A stretch of DNA of 64,000 nucleotides, taken from NCBI RefSeq assembly GCF_900104385.1, contig NZ_FNJA01000008.1, positions 248,001-312,000 on the forward strand, in the 5' to 3' direction. This DNA comes from Rhodoferax sp. OV413 (lineage in GTDB: Bacteria; Pseudomonadota; Gammaproteobacteria; Burkholderiales; Burkholderiaceae_C). The position numbers and the translations under genes are program-made. The notes beneath the pieces were generated by a model that saw nothing but the letters and a program-made list of their open reading frames with translations, had not been told where the DNA came from and did not search any database. Position 1 is the stretch's first letter. Every line of letters begins with the position of its first letter. Shown piece after piece: positions 43,978 through 53,702 of the stretch.

Positions 43978-45938
43978 CAGAACCTCACCGTCAGCGCAAT
44001 GTCGATCGCGCGTTCTACCTGGACGGGATTGGGCTGCGTGCTGCTGCTTGCAAACTCCTGGTGCCGCCGGTCGAACAAATTCCGCCCCGTCACTGCCAGT
44101 TCCACCGATTTGGAAACCCGCCAGCCGTAGCGCGCATCCACCGCGGTATAGGCCGGAACCAGGGGCGACGGCAGCTTGCCCACATGGCGCACCGAGAGGT
44201 TCAGCTGCTGGCTATCACTGAGGTTCCAGGTGGAACCCAGCCTCCACTGCGTACGCGGGTCGTTACCGGGCGAGGATAGTGCCAGATTCGGACCGCTGAA
44301 CCGCCCGTGCAGCAACACCGCGCTAGCCTCCAGCGACCAGGTCTTGCTTGCCTGGAAGCTCGCCGATGCTTCCAGTCCATCCATCCGGCCCTTGATCTGG
44401 TTGCCGACCACAAAGACCCCACTGGGCAGCACATCCAGGCTGCGCAGATAGTCGTAGGTACTCCGGAAGACCACCAACGCATACGACAGTGCGGGCCCAG
44501 GGCGGGAGCGCAAGCCCAGCTCCAGCGTATTGGCGATCTCGGAGCGGAAGTCCGGCCCACCCGCCAGCGCCAAGGGCGGCGTTCCGAGTACATACAGGTC
44601 GGTATCGATACGCGACGGCGCGCGCACCGCCCGGGACAGGCCCGCCCACAGCAATTGGTCGGAAGAGGGCTTCCAGGCCAGCTTGAGGTTGGGCAGAAAG
44701 TCGACGCCCGAATAGCTATTGCTCTCCAGCTTGCCGCCGGCTATCAGCCGCAAGTCTGGCTGCAGGGTCCATTCCTGCTGCGCGAACAGATTGGCCCAGC
44801 GCAGTTGGCGGTGCGTGGGCAAGAAAGAGAGCAGGCCCAGGTTTTCGACACGGTCGTCGCTCATGCGCAGGCCGCCGCCCCAGATCAACTGCCCCCCGCC
44901 GGCTTCGGGCATGACTTGCTGGATGTCCAGGTCCAGCGTGTCGAGCTTTTCGTTGATGACGCCGGGCATCTCGCGGCTGGTGTGGTCCCAATAGGTTTGG
45001 ACCCGCAGTTCGGAGCCATCGGTCAACAGCTTGCTCCAGCGGGCCAGCAAATTGGCACCACTGGCCTTCTGCTGCGCAGGTACCGCCTGGTCGGTCGAGC
45101 CGCGGTAGAGATCACCCTGGACAGTGACGTCGCCGTCCGCAGCACGCAGGTCTGTGCGAAAGCCTATCTGGCTGTGCTCCCAGGCATCCGGCACGGCCGC
45201 TCCATTGGCGCGGATGCTGTGCCGCCCGCGGTCAGATTTGCCATACACCCGGTAAGCGCCGCCACTTCCATCCAGCACCCCGCCATGGCGAAACGCCACG
45301 CCCGAGCCAGAGTCGCCACCCGAGGCGTGCACCAGGTTGCCCGTGGTATCGGCCGCCTCCTTAGTGATGATGTTGATCACGCCGTTGACCGCATTCGCGC
45401 CCCACAGGGTGCCGCCCGGGCCACTGATGACTTCGATGCGTTCCACATCCTGCAGCAGCACATCCTGCGCATCCCAGAACACCCCCGAATACAACGGGGT
45501 GTAGACCGTGCGCCCATCCACCATCACCAGCAACTTGTTGGCCGTGCTGGAATTGAAGCCGCGGGCGCTGATCGCGTACTGGTTGGCGCCGATCTGCGCC
45601 ACCTGCAGGTTCGGCGCCAGGCGCAAGGCCTCGGGCAGGCTACGCACCCCGGCGCGCCGAATCGCATCGTCTGTCACCACATAGATGGAGGCTGCGGCGT
45701 CCGCCAGGCGTTCTTCTTTTTTGGACACCGAGGTGACCTGCACGTTGCCCAGTTCTTCCAGGGACAGGTCGATGAAGGCGTGGGATGGAAGCTCGGCGCC
45801 GTAGCAGCTGCCGGCTGTCAAGAATGCGCAAATAGCGTGGCGGGCCGCGGGCCGACGTGGATAGCCCGCGCCCCAGCCGTGCCGGAACAGCCCCCGTCCA
45901 AAGCCGTTGATAGCGTGGTGGACAACCGATTGCGCCAT
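43977..45938 (-). CDS. TonB-dependent outer-membrane receptor
   Basis: A 653-aa outer-membrane receptor: export signal near residues 30-50, a plug domain (about 60-190) with VTSVSKKEERLADA, SLPEALRLAPNLQV, ISARGFNSSTANKLLVMVDGRTVY and GPGGTLWGANAVNGVINIITK, and a beta-barrel to the C-terminal phenylalanine. The receptor resembles the VtuB/FepA-like Plug-barrel type seen beside YfiR and CHASE8 kinases. GGAGGG lies 9 bases before the ATG. It is the first gene of the operon; the ligand is unknown and could be the signal reported by the downstream proteins. No cobalamin riboswitch was visible upstream. Confidence 0.87.
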   Translation of the reverse strand: MAQSVVHHAINGFGRGLFRHGWGAGYPRRPAARHAICAFLTAGSCYGAELPSHAFIDLSLEELGNVQVTSVSKKEERLADAAASIYVVTDDAIRRAGVRSLPEALRLAPNLQVAQIGANQYAISARGFNSSTANKLLVMVDGRTVYTPLYSGVFWDAQDVLLQDVERIEVISGPGGTLWGANAVNGVINIITKEAADTTGNLVHASGGDSGSGVAFRHGGVLDGSGGAYRVYGKSDRGRHSIRANGAAVPDAWEHSQIGFRTDLRAADGDVTVQGDLYRGSTDQAVPAQQKASGANLLARWSKLLTDGSELRVQTYWDHTSREMPGVINEKLDTLDLDIQQVMPEAGGGQLIWGGGLRMSDDRVENLGLLSFLPTHRQLRWANLFAQQEWTLQPDLRLIAGGKLESNSYSGVDFLPNLKLAWKPSSDQLLWAGLSRAVRAPSRIDTDLYVLGTPPLALAGGPDFRSEIANTLELGLRSRPGPALSYALVVFRSTYDYLRSLDVLPSGVFVVGNQIKGRMDGLEASASFQASKTWSLEASAVLLHGRFSGPNLALSSPGNDPRTQWRLGSTWNLSDSQQLNLSVRHVGKLPSPLVPAYTAVDARYGWRVSKSVELAVTGRNLFDRRHQEFASSSTQPNPVQVERAIDIALTVRF

Positions 45939-46116
45939 AGTGTGCCCTCCGCCTGCTTGGCTCTTGTCTTAAGCAGTAGCGCCAGCTCCCTCCCCTTCGC
46001 CGAGAGCGGCGACGTAACCCTCACTCCAGATTGCTACAGCTGCTGCGTAAACAAATAGAACAGCTGTTAACAAAAAGTAGCACTGGGCCATTCTGGACTG
46101 CAAGCAAGAAAGACGG

Positions 46117-46136
46117 CATCCCCAAAAAGGGGGATG
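46117..46136. promoter_or_regulatory. dyad CATCCCC/GGGGATG upstream of the TonB operon
   Basis: A perfect 7-bp inverted repeat with a 6-base centre (AAAAAG), 180 bp upstream of the TonB receptor start. It could be an operator or simply a small hairpin. Confidence 0.35.
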
Positions 46137-46157
46137 ACCCGCAGCGGAAATCTACCT

Positions 46158-46193
46158 AACCGGCACGCGGTGGGTACGTGTACCTTGCCGGTT
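46158..46193 (-). terminator. hairpin after the pirin/DoxX unit
   Basis: AACCGGCA (46158-46165) pairs perfectly with TGCCGGTT (46186-46193), enclosing an inner GGTAC-GT-GTACC hairpin. It starts 8 bases beyond the pirin stop. There is no clear T-tract, so it is only a probable terminator. Confidence 0.5.
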
Positions 46194-46200
46194 GGACCGC

Positions 46201-47040
46201 CTAAGCCCGGCCCAGCCGCCCTTCGCTGCGCAGGCGTTGGCCAATCTGCTGGATGCCGGCCTGCCCGATTTGCAGCGCTGCGGGGCTGGTATGCACCGAG
46301 TAGTTGCCCAGCACCAGGTCGTGCGCATGCGGCTCTGCCGAGCCCAGCACAAAGCTGCAGTCGGTTTGGGCTTCGAAATCAATGGCGGTCTCGGATGCGT
46401 CGAACAAGGCCAACTCGCCTTGGCGCAGCTGCTCCGGTGCCTGCAAATCGCCCTCCGCGACGGCCGCCCAGGCCACCGTATGCCCAGCCGGCGGCTGGTA
46501 GCGCCAGCGTTCGCCGGCCTGCAGCCGCACCGCCAGGTAATTGATGGGCGCAGGCGCCTGGATCGCGCTGCGCGCGCTGCCGTACTGGCCCAGCAGCACC
46601 CGCGCCGGCCCGTCCTGCGGTATCTCGTCCGGAGCCAGGTACTGGCTGAAGGCTGGAGCCAGCTCCAATGCCGGTGGCAATGCCACCCACAGTTGGAAGC
46701 CGCGCAGCCGGTCCGAGCTGCCCGCCCCGCCCGAATGCCAGGCGCCACCGCCGGCCTGCATCCACTCCACGCCGCCCTCGGCCAATACGCCCTGGCGGCC
46801 CGAGGTATCTTCAAAAGCCAGGTCACCCTGCAGGCTCCAGGACAAGGTGGCGATGCCCGAGTGCGGGTGCAGGCCGAAGCCCTTGAACGCGCTGGCATCG
46901 GCATCGAACAGGTCCAGGAACACAAAGGGCTTGAGGTACTGGCCCAGGTCCGACGGGCTCATCAGCCGGGTCACAGGCCCATGGCGTTGGCCGCGTGTAC
47001 GGTGCACGATGGCCCGGTTGGCAAGCAGGGTGGTGCTCAT
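46201..47040 (-). CDS. pirin family protein
   Basis: A 279-aa cupin protein of the pirin family, with the metal-binding histidines in GLHPHSGIATLSW (about 52-64), GGVEWMQAGGGAWHSGG and the GFQLWVALP segment typical of bacterial pirins, some of which have quercetinase-like activity. Its ATG overlaps the stop of the DoxX gene by 4 bp. Divergent LysR regulator 48 kb side probably controls the pair. Substrate unknown. Confidence 0.87.
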   Translation of the reverse strand: MSTTLLANRAIVHRTRGQRHGPVTRLMSPSDLGQYLKPFVFLDLFDADASAFKGFGLHPHSGIATLSWSLQGDLAFEDTSGRQGVLAEGGVEWMQAGGGAWHSGGAGSSDRLRGFQLWVALPPALELAPAFSQYLAPDEIPQDGPARVLLGQYGSARSAIQAPAPINYLAVRLQAGERWRYQPPAGHTVAWAAVAEGDLQAPEQLRQGELALFDASETAIDFEAQTDCSFVLGSAEPHAHDLVLGNYSVHTSPAALQIGQAGIQQIGQRLRSEGRLGRA

Positions 47041-47417
47041 ACACCGGCTCCTGCAGCCAGCGCGCTACCCGGCCGCAGCCGATAGACCACAAAACCACAC
47101 AGCACAGCCAGCACCAGGGCTGGAACCGCTGTGCCGCCGAGCACCAGCAGGTGCGTGGCGATGGCGCCCAGCATGGTCACGCCCAGCAGCAGTCCACCCC
47201 AGAAGCCGGTGCGCGGCAGCAGCAATAGCAGCACGCCAGCGATCTCGACCAAGCCGGTCACATAGCGGAACCACTGGCCCAGGCCAATCTGTTCGAAGTT
47301 CTGCACCATCATGGGCACACCCGCCAGCTTAGCCGCGCCCGCCGCGCCAAATGCCAGGGCCAACACCAGCCGCACCGCCCAGACGATACGCCCCTGGTTC
47401 TTTACCGATAACGCCAT
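47037..47417 (-). CDS. DoxX family membrane protein
   Basis: A 126-aa inner-membrane protein with four hydrophobic segments, of the DoxX family (LVLALAFGAAGAAKLAGVP, GLVEIAGVLLLLLP). DoxX proteins take part in redox or stress responses. AAAGGATGG lies before the ATG. Co-translated with the pirin protein; divergent from a LysR gene, 123 bp between starts. Confidence 0.83.
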   Translation of the reverse strand: MALSVKNQGRIVWAVRLVLALAFGAAGAAKLAGVPMMVQNFEQIGLGQWFRYVTGLVEIAGVLLLLLPRTGFWGGLLLGVTMLGAIATHLLVLGGTAVPALVLAVLCGFVVYRLRPGSALAAGAGV

Positions 47418-47451
47418 ACACCATCCTTTGAAAGTTGAAAAACCGGCTCTT

Positions 47452-47492
47452 TCGCCGTATGCCGCAAGCGTAGCCAGGCATCAATACGGCGA
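47452..47492. promoter_or_regulatory. 9-bp inverted repeat in the DoxX/LysR intergenic region
   Basis: TCGCCGTAT (47452-47460) and ATACGGCGA (47484-47492) form a perfect dyad with a 23-bp spacer, arms about three helical turns apart. It lies midway between divergent DoxX and LysR starts and is a candidate LysR-type binding region. Confidence 0.45.
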
Positions 47493-47540
47493 CTAGTCGG
47501 TAGAATTTGATTTCACTCATCCAAAATATGAAGTAATCGC

Positions 47541-48482
47541 ATGCTGGACCTGAATGACGTGGCCTTGTTCGTGCAGGTGGTCGAAGCCGGCAGCTTTGCC
47601 GCGGCCGCCCGGCGCCTGGGCATGCCGGCCAATAGCGTGAGCCGCCGGGTGCAAGGCCTGGAGCAGCACCTGGGCGTGCGCCTGATGCAGCGTTCAACCC
47701 GCAAACTGACACTCACCGATGCCGGGCGCGGCTTCCATGCGCGCTGCGCCGAGCAGGTGCAGACCCTGGCGCAGGCCGCCCAGGAGCTGGCCGATGGCAG
47801 CCAGCAACCCCAGGGCGCGGTACGGGTGGCCGCACCGGCGGATTTCTTCAACTGGTTCCAGATGGACTGGGTGACCGAGTTCCTGGCCATGCACCCGCGG
47901 GTCAAGCTGGATTTCGTGCTCAGCGATGCCCGCGCCGACCTGATTGGCGAGGGCATAGACATCGCGCTGCGCACCGGCAGCATCCAGGAGCCCAACCTGG
48001 TGGCCCGGCAGATCGGCACCAGCAATACCTTGATAGTGGCCAGTCCGGCCTATCTGGCAGCCCGCGGCACGCCGGAGCAGCTCAGCGATCTGGCTGGACA
48101 CGACTGCATCATCCGCGCGCCGATGGCGGGCACGGCCATTTGGCGCCTGGAAGGCCCGGAGGGCAAGGTCGAAACCAACGTCCAGGGGCGGTTTGGCGTC
48201 AACACCATGGACGCCGTCATCAAAGCCACGCTGGCCGGCCTGGGGGTGGCGCTGCTGCCCGCCATCATGGCCCAGCCACTGATGGACGCGGGCAAATTGC
48301 AGCCCGTGCTGCCCGCCTATGGGGTGCACGGCGTGGGTATCCACCTGGTCTACCTGAGCCGGCACCACCTGCCGCGCGCCGTGGCCAGCTTCATTGCGTT
48401 TACGATGGACAAAGTCCAGAACCACACCATGGCCGTCCAGACTGCCCAACCTAGCTCTTCCACCCGCAGAATGCCCCTATGA
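47541..48482 (+). CDS. LysR-family transcriptional regulator
   Basis: A 313-aa LysR regulator: helix-turn-helix at about 4-62 ([20 protein letters not shown]) and substrate-binding domain at about 90-290. Divergent from DoxX/pirin, its probable targets. Unusually, its stop overlaps the start of the PEP-synthase regulatory gene by 4 bp (ATGA), so that gene is probably translationally coupled to it. Confidence 0.87.
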   Translation: MLDLNDVALFVQVVEAGSFAAAARRLGMPANSVSRRVQGLEQHLGVRLMQRSTRKLTLTDAGRGFHARCAEQVQTLAQAAQELADGSQQPQGAVRVAAPADFFNWFQMDWVTEFLAMHPRVKLDFVLSDARADLIGEGIDIALRTGSIQEPNLVARQIGTSNTLIVASPAYLAARGTPEQLSDLAGHDCIIRAPMAGTAIWRLEGPEGKVETNVQGRFGVNTMDAVIKATLAGLGVALLPAIMAQPLMDAGKLQPVLPAYGVHGVGIHLVYLSRHHLPRAVASFIAFTMDKVQNHTMAVQTAQPSSSTRRMPL

Positions 48483-49300
48483 CCGACCGCACCGTCTTCT
48501 TCATCTCCGATGGCACCGGCATCACCGCCGAGACGTTTGGCAACGCCATCCTGGCGCAGTTCTCCATGGCGCCGCGCCATGTGCGGCTGCCGTTTACCGA
48601 CACGGTGGACAAGGCCCACCAGGCGGTGCGCCAGATCAACCACACGGCCGAGCTGGAGGGCAAGCGGCCCATCGTATTCACCACCCTGGTCAACATGGAG
48701 GTACTGAAGGTGATCACCGAGAACTGCAAAGGCATGCTGCTCGACATGTTCGGCACCTTTGTGAACCCGCTGGAGGCCGAGCTGGGCATCAAGTCCAACC
48801 ACCGCATCGGCCGCTTCAGCGACGTGAGCAAAAGCCAGGCCTACACCGACCGCATCGAGGCCATCAACTTCAGCCTGGAGCACGACGACGGCCAGACCCA
48901 CCGCGACCTGGGCCAGGCCGATGTGATCCTGGTCGGCGTGAGCCGCAGCGGCAAGACCCCGACCACGCTGTACCTGGCCATGCAGTACGGCCTGAAGGCC
49001 GCCAACTACCCGCTGATCCCCGAAGACTTCGAACGCCGCCAGCTGCCCCCGGCGCTGGTCGAATACCGCAAAAAGATCTTTGGCCTGTCGATCCAGCCCG
49101 AGCGCCTGAGCGAGATCCGCAACGAGCGCCGGCCAAATTCCAGATACGCTTCGCTGGAAAACTGCCGCATGGAGGTGAACGAGGCCGAGGCCATGATGCG
49201 GCGCAGCGGCATTCGCTGGCTGTCCAGCACCACCAAGTCGATCGAAGAGATTGCGACCACCATCCTGCAAGAGATACGGCCCGAGCGGCTGGTCTACTGA
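48479..49300 (+). CDS. ppsR: phosphoenolpyruvate synthase regulatory protein (DUF299 kinase/pyrophosphorylase)
   Basis: A 273-aa bifunctional enzyme that inactivates PEP synthase by ADP-dependent phosphorylation of a threonine and reactivates it by pyrophosphorylysis. The N-terminal [13 protein letters not shown] and the P-loop [10 protein letters not shown] (about residues 152-161) are diagnostic; length is normal. The start overlaps the upstream LysR stop by 4 bp. ppsA is not in this window. Confidence 0.92.
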   Translation: MTDRTVFFISDGTGITAETFGNAILAQFSMAPRHVRLPFTDTVDKAHQAVRQINHTAELEGKRPIVFTTLVNMEVLKVITENCKGMLLDMFGTFVNPLEAELGIKSNHRIGRFSDVSKSQAYTDRIEAINFSLEHDDGQTHRDLGQADVILVGVSRSGKTPTTLYLAMQYGLKAANYPLIPEDFERRQLPPALVEYRKKIFGLSIQPERLSEIRNERRPNSRYASLENCRMEVNEAEAMMRRSGIRWLSSTTKSIEEIATTILQEIRPERLVY

Positions 49301-49306
49301 GTACTC

Positions 49307-49368
49307 AGGACTTACGCAGCGCCCTCTGTGTGCCCGGAGGGCGACACTGAGGGCGCTGTGCAAGTCCT
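49307..49368. repeat. 62-bp near-perfect palindrome downstream of ppsR
   Basis: A 20-base arm AGGACTTACGCAGCGCCCTC at 49307-49326 pairs with 49349-49368, 18 of 20 matching, and the centre continues as GTGT-GCCC-gga-GGGC-ACAC. Preceded by TC. It begins 7 bases after the ppsR stop. It may be a terminator or a transposon-derived (MITE-like) element. Confidence 0.7.
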
Positions 49369-49371
49369 ATT

Positions 49372-49432
49372 ACTATTTTTTTAATAGCGGCCGGCGCAAG
49401 TGGAATAAGCGCCGGAGCCTGATTTCTTATAA
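49372..49432 (+). repeat. dispersed intergenic repeat, copy 11
   Basis: CTATTTTTTTAATAGC head, CCGGCGCAAGTGGAATAAGCGCCGGAG core and CCTGATTTCTTATAAAT tail, directly after the ppsR palindrome. Confidence 0.75.
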
Positions 49433-49456
49433 ATCCGCCAGGTTGGCGGAAAACCC

Positions 49457-49747
49457 TCAGATGCTGAGGGTGTAGACCTTGGCTTCAGCCCGCTCGCTGC
49501 GGTTATGGCCTTGCAGAGCCACATCCCACTCGCTACCGCCAGCGCCGGTTTCCGGCACCAGGCCGTTGGTCATATGCGATACCTCTTCCACGCTGGCATC
49601 GAACTCGGCCACCGGCTCGCGCGAGGCGAGGAACAAGCGCGCCACCATCGACCCGCCAGAGTCGATGACCACCAGGTAACGGGTGGGCTGGCGGTGCGCA
49701 GACAGGCTGTGCGCCGACGGAGTTTCCATACCGAATGTTTGGCTCAT
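49457..49747 (-). CDS. conserved hypothetical protein
   Basis: A 96-aa soluble protein of unknown function, with a strand-rich middle RYLVVIDSGGSMVARLFLAS and an acidic stretch (EFDASVEEVSHM). No signal peptide or known domain. The ATG at 49747 is used rather than a codon at 49765. No strong ribosome-binding site. Downstream of the sugar ABC operon but separated from it by a cruciform-like structure. Confidence 0.55.
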   Translation of the reverse strand: MSQTFGMETPSAHSLSAHRQPTRYLVVIDSGGSMVARLFLASREPVAEFDASVEEVSHMTNGLVPETGAGGSEWDVALQGHNRSERAEAKVYTLSI

Positions 49748-49780
49748 AAAACCATCTTGCCACACATGCGCCGCCAGGGG

Positions 49781-49829
49781 TAGTGCGATTTACGCAGAGT
49801 AAATCGTCCCGACGCAGCGGGACGCACTA
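49781..49829. terminator. three-way-junction hairpin downstream of the sugar ABC operon
   Basis: An outer stem TAGTG (49781-49785)/CACTA (49825-49829) encloses two perfect hairpins: ATTTAC/GTAAAT (49788-49793, 49799-49804) and CGTCCCG/CGGGACG (49805-49811, 49818-49824). Five bases after the end of the ATPase gene, so it probably acts as its terminator or 3' stabiliser. Confidence 0.5.
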
Positions 49830-49833
49830 ACGC

Positions 49834-50925
<1,092 letters not shown>

Positions 50926-50933
50926 GCCCGCCC

Positions 50934-51956
50934 CTAGCGCGCCACGGAGATACAGGCCCCCGGACGCGCAATGCCCTCCAGCATGGCGGCCATCACGCGC
51001 ATGGCTTCCACGCCGTCGACAATCGTCGGCAGGTCGGTGTTTGCACCGCCGAGCTGGGCAAAAAAGGCCTTGAACAAGGCGTTGTAGCCTTTGAAGTCCT
51101 CGTTGGCGGCGGCGGTGAAGTTCGGCTTCCAGCTGAGGTTGTCCACGCCATCGGCCAGGGTCGCGTCCAGGTCGTCGGCCTTGAACAGCGGGTTGCGGAA
51201 ATGCGTGACCTCGATCACACCGTTGACTTCCACACGCTGGTGGTCGCCCATGATCTGCAGCCGCTCCATGGGCGTGCCGCGTGACTGGATAGTGCCCATC
51301 ACCACAGTGCCGATGGCGCCGTTCTCGAAGCCAAAATGCACATGCAGCAGCTGCTTGCCCGGTGCGATCTCGTTGCGGAACACCGTGACATTGAGCACCG
51401 GCGCGACGAAGTAGCGCACCAGGTCCATGTAGTGCACGCAGTGGTGCAGGTAGAAACCGGTGTAGTCCACATTACCGCTGAAGTAGGTGGGCGCGGTCAT
51501 GTATTCGCCAAAGAAGCCCGCCACCGGACCGAACTCGGCGCGCTTCACCACGTTGTGCGCCATGCGGTTGGCGGTGGCAAAGCGCTTCATGAAACCCACG
51601 CCCACGGTCTTGCCGGCCTTGATTGCCGCAGCCTGGATGGCCAGCGCATCGGCCACGTTGGCGCCTGTGGGCTTTTCCATGAACACATGGCAGCCGCGCT
51701 CCAGGGCCGCAATCGACATGTCGCGGTGCTGCGTTGGGCCCACCGCCATGCCCACCACGTCAAGATCCGGCACCTCCAGCAGCGTGTGGAAGTCGGTACC
51801 CACATGGGCCACGCCGTAGCGCCGGCCGATCTTCTGCGCGGTCTCGGCGTTGATGTCGCAGACCGCCACCAGTTCCACATCGTGCCGCGCCAATTGCGGT
51901 AGCAGCATCTGTTCGGCATGCCGGCCGCAGCCTATCCAACCTACGCGGTACGTCAT
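50934..51956 (-). CDS. Gfo/Idh/MocA-family oxidoreductase
   Basis: A 340-aa NAD(P)-dependent sugar or inositol dehydrogenase-like enzyme: Rossmann motif VGWIGCGRHAEQ (about 4-15), VCDIN, the EKPTG motif (about 90-95) with the catalytic lysine and a C-terminal (alpha/beta) domain with HHCVHYMDLVRYF. Its start overlaps the stop of the epimerase by 4 bp. Together with the epimerase it probably oxidises or isomerises the imported sugar; the precise substrate is unknown. Confidence 0.88.
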   Translation of the reverse strand: MTYRVGWIGCGRHAEQMLLPQLARHDVELVAVCDINAETAQKIGRRYGVAHVGTDFHTLLEVPDLDVVGMAVGPTQHRDMSIAALERGCHVFMEKPTGANVADALAIQAAAIKAGKTVGVGFMKRFATANRMAHNVVKRAEFGPVAGFFGEYMTAPTYFSGNVDYTGFYLHHCVHYMDLVRYFVAPVLNVTVFRNEIAPGKQLLHVHFGFENGAIGTVVMGTIQSRGTPMERLQIMGDHQRVEVNGVIEVTHFRNPLFKADDLDATLADGVDNLSWKPNFTAAANEDFKGYNALFKAFFAQLGGANTDLPTIVDGVEAMRVMAAMLEGIARPGACISVAR

Positions 51957-52834
51957 TTCCGGCCTCCGTTCAGGGCGATCAGGTTCTTCAGGAAGCCGCA
52001 GGCGGCAGCCAACTCTTCCTGCTCGTCTTTGACTGGCGGCTTCCACTGCGCGAAGGGAATACCAATGCGTTCATCGCGGCGGCGGAAGGGCTCCAGCGAA
52101 ATGGTGCCGGTGTAGCCGATTTCAGCCAGGGTGCGCACCACCGGGTTCCAGTCGATGTGGCCCGTGCCCAGGTAGCCGCGGTGGTTTTCGTTGGCCTGGA
52201 AATGCAGCATGTGGGCCGCGCCCTCGCGCAGCGCGGTACAGATGTCGTCGTCCTCCATGTTCATGTGAAAGGTGTCGAGCACCAGGCCAACGCTCTTGTG
52301 ATTCACCATCAGCATCAGCGCCACGCCCTGGCGGGTGGTGTTGAGGATGTCGGTTTCGAAGCGGTTCAGCGGCTCGACGCCGAAGCGGATGCCGCAGCGG
52401 GCAGCCGCGTCGCCGCCCTTCACCAGTCCTTCCACACACCAGTCAACGCGCGCCTGGCGCAGCGACTCGGGCACGACATGCGGCGCACGCCCGGCGAACA
52501 CCAGCGGGTTGCCGTACAGCGGCCCGCCCACAATCTGGGCACCCAGGGCCTGTGCGGTTTCGGCGCAGTAGGCCAGATAGTCACGCCCGGCCTGGCGCTT
52601 GGCGGGTTCGTCGCTGGTCAGGTTGCGGTCCAGGTTGACCCGTGCCGCCAGCACCACGCCCAAGCCAGCATCTTCCAGTGCGCGGCGGGTAGCGGCCAGG
52701 TCCAGCTCGCCGGGTTCGGGCACCAGCAGCTCAGCGAAGTCGTAACCCGCGGCCTTCCAGCGGTCAAACTGGGCGAAGTCCGCCGCGACGAACGGGCGGT
52801 TGAATTGCATCGAGATGATGCCGATGGGGTTCAT
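51953..52834 (-). CDS. sugar phosphate isomerase/epimerase (TIM barrel)
   Basis: A 293-aa cytosolic TIM-barrel enzyme of the xylose-isomerase/D-tagatose 3-epimerase-like family. Metal ligands are suggested by FGVEPLNRFE (Glu), LDTFHMNMED (Asp/His), HFQAN(E)NHRG and a late SLEPF (Glu). AAAAGGAG lies before the ATG. Fourth gene of the sugar operon, 28 bp after the second permease. Probably a ketose 3-epimerase. Confidence 0.86.
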   Translation of the reverse strand: MNPIGIISMQFNRPFVAADFAQFDRWKAAGYDFAELLVPEPGELDLAATRRALEDAGLGVVLAARVNLDRNLTSDEPAKRQAGRDYLAYCAETAQALGAQIVGGPLYGNPLVFAGRAPHVVPESLRQARVDWCVEGLVKGGDAAARCGIRFGVEPLNRFETDILNTTRQGVALMLMVNHKSVGLVLDTFHMNMEDDDICTALREGAAHMLHFQANENHRGYLGTGHIDWNPVVRTLAEIGYTGTISLEPFRRRDERIGIPFAQWKPPVKDEQEELAAACGFLKNLIALNGGRK

Positions 52835-52862
52835 GGAATGTGTCTCCTTTTGGAATGGGGAA

Positions 52863-53702
52863 TCAACCCTTCACCGCGCCTTGAGTCATGCCCGCGACGA
52901 GCCGTTTTTGAATGAGCATAAACAGCAGGGTGACGGGCAAGGCCCCCACCACGCCGCCCGAGGTCAGCAAGCCCCAGGCAATTTCGTATTCACCCACCAG
53001 GGTCTGGATGGCGACGGTGAGAGTGCGCACGTTCTGCCCGGCCAGGATCGAGGCGTACAGGTACTCGTTCCACGAGGTGATGAAGATGTAGATGCCGGTG
53101 GCGATGATGCCGGGCACGGTCAGCGGTATCACCACCCGAAACATGGCGCCGATGGGGGTGCAGCCGTCGACCATGGCGGCCTCGTCCAGGCTGCGCGGGA
53201 TGGCGTCGAAATAGCTGATCATCATCCAGGTGGCGAACGGGATCGAGAAGGTCGAATGCGCGAGGATCAGACCCAGGTGCGTGTCCAACAGGCCCAGGCT
53301 TTTCATGATGATGAACAGCGGAATGATCAGCAGCACGATGGGGAACATGTTGACCAGCAGGAACTGCAGCATCAGCGCGCGCCGCCCGGCAAAGCGGAAG
53401 CGCGAGAACGCATAGGCGGCCGTAATGCTGACCGACAAGCCCAGCAGCATGGTGCCGCTGGAGACGATCAGGCTGTGGCCCAGGTTGCTCAGGAAAGTGG
53501 TCTTCTGGAACAGCCGCAGGTAGTTCTCCAGCGTGACCACCGTGGGCAGAAAAGTACGCTCCGGCGAGAACAGCGTGGACTCCTGTTTCAGCGAGGTCAG
53601 CAGCATCCACAGATACGGCCCCAGCGCGAACAGCACGATGGCCAGCATCGGCAGGTGCAGCGTGAAAATGCGCCGCAGCGGCTGGTGTTTGACGACGCTC
53701 AT
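52863..53702 (-). CDS. sugar ABC transporter permease (MalG type)
   Basis: A 279-aa inner-membrane subunit with six membrane segments. The EAA loop reads EAAMVDGCTPIGAMFRVVIPL (about 185-205 region), which contacts the ATPase. The start overlaps the stop of the first permease by 4 bp. CUT1 class, paired with the protein at 53699-54580. Confidence 0.9.
   Translation of the reverse strand: MSVVKHQPLRRIFTLHLPMLAIVLFALGPYLWMLLTSLKQESTLFSPERTFLPTVVTLENYLRLFQKTTFLSNLGHSLIVSSGTMLLGLSVSITAAYAFSRFRFAGRRALMLQFLLVNMFPIVLLIIPLFIIMKSLGLLDTHLGLILAHSTFSIPFATWMMISYFDAIPRSLDEAAMVDGCTPIGAMFRVVIPLTVPGIIATGIYIFITSWNEYLYASILAGQNVRTLTVAIQTLVGEYEIAWGLLTSGGVVGALPVTLLFMLIQKRLVAGMTQGAVKG

Noticed and set aside
45939-46200. 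Possible cobalamin or other riboswitch before the TonB receptor gene
   Set aside because: The characteristic conserved box and pairing were not seen; only a small dyad and the pirin terminator hairpin are present.
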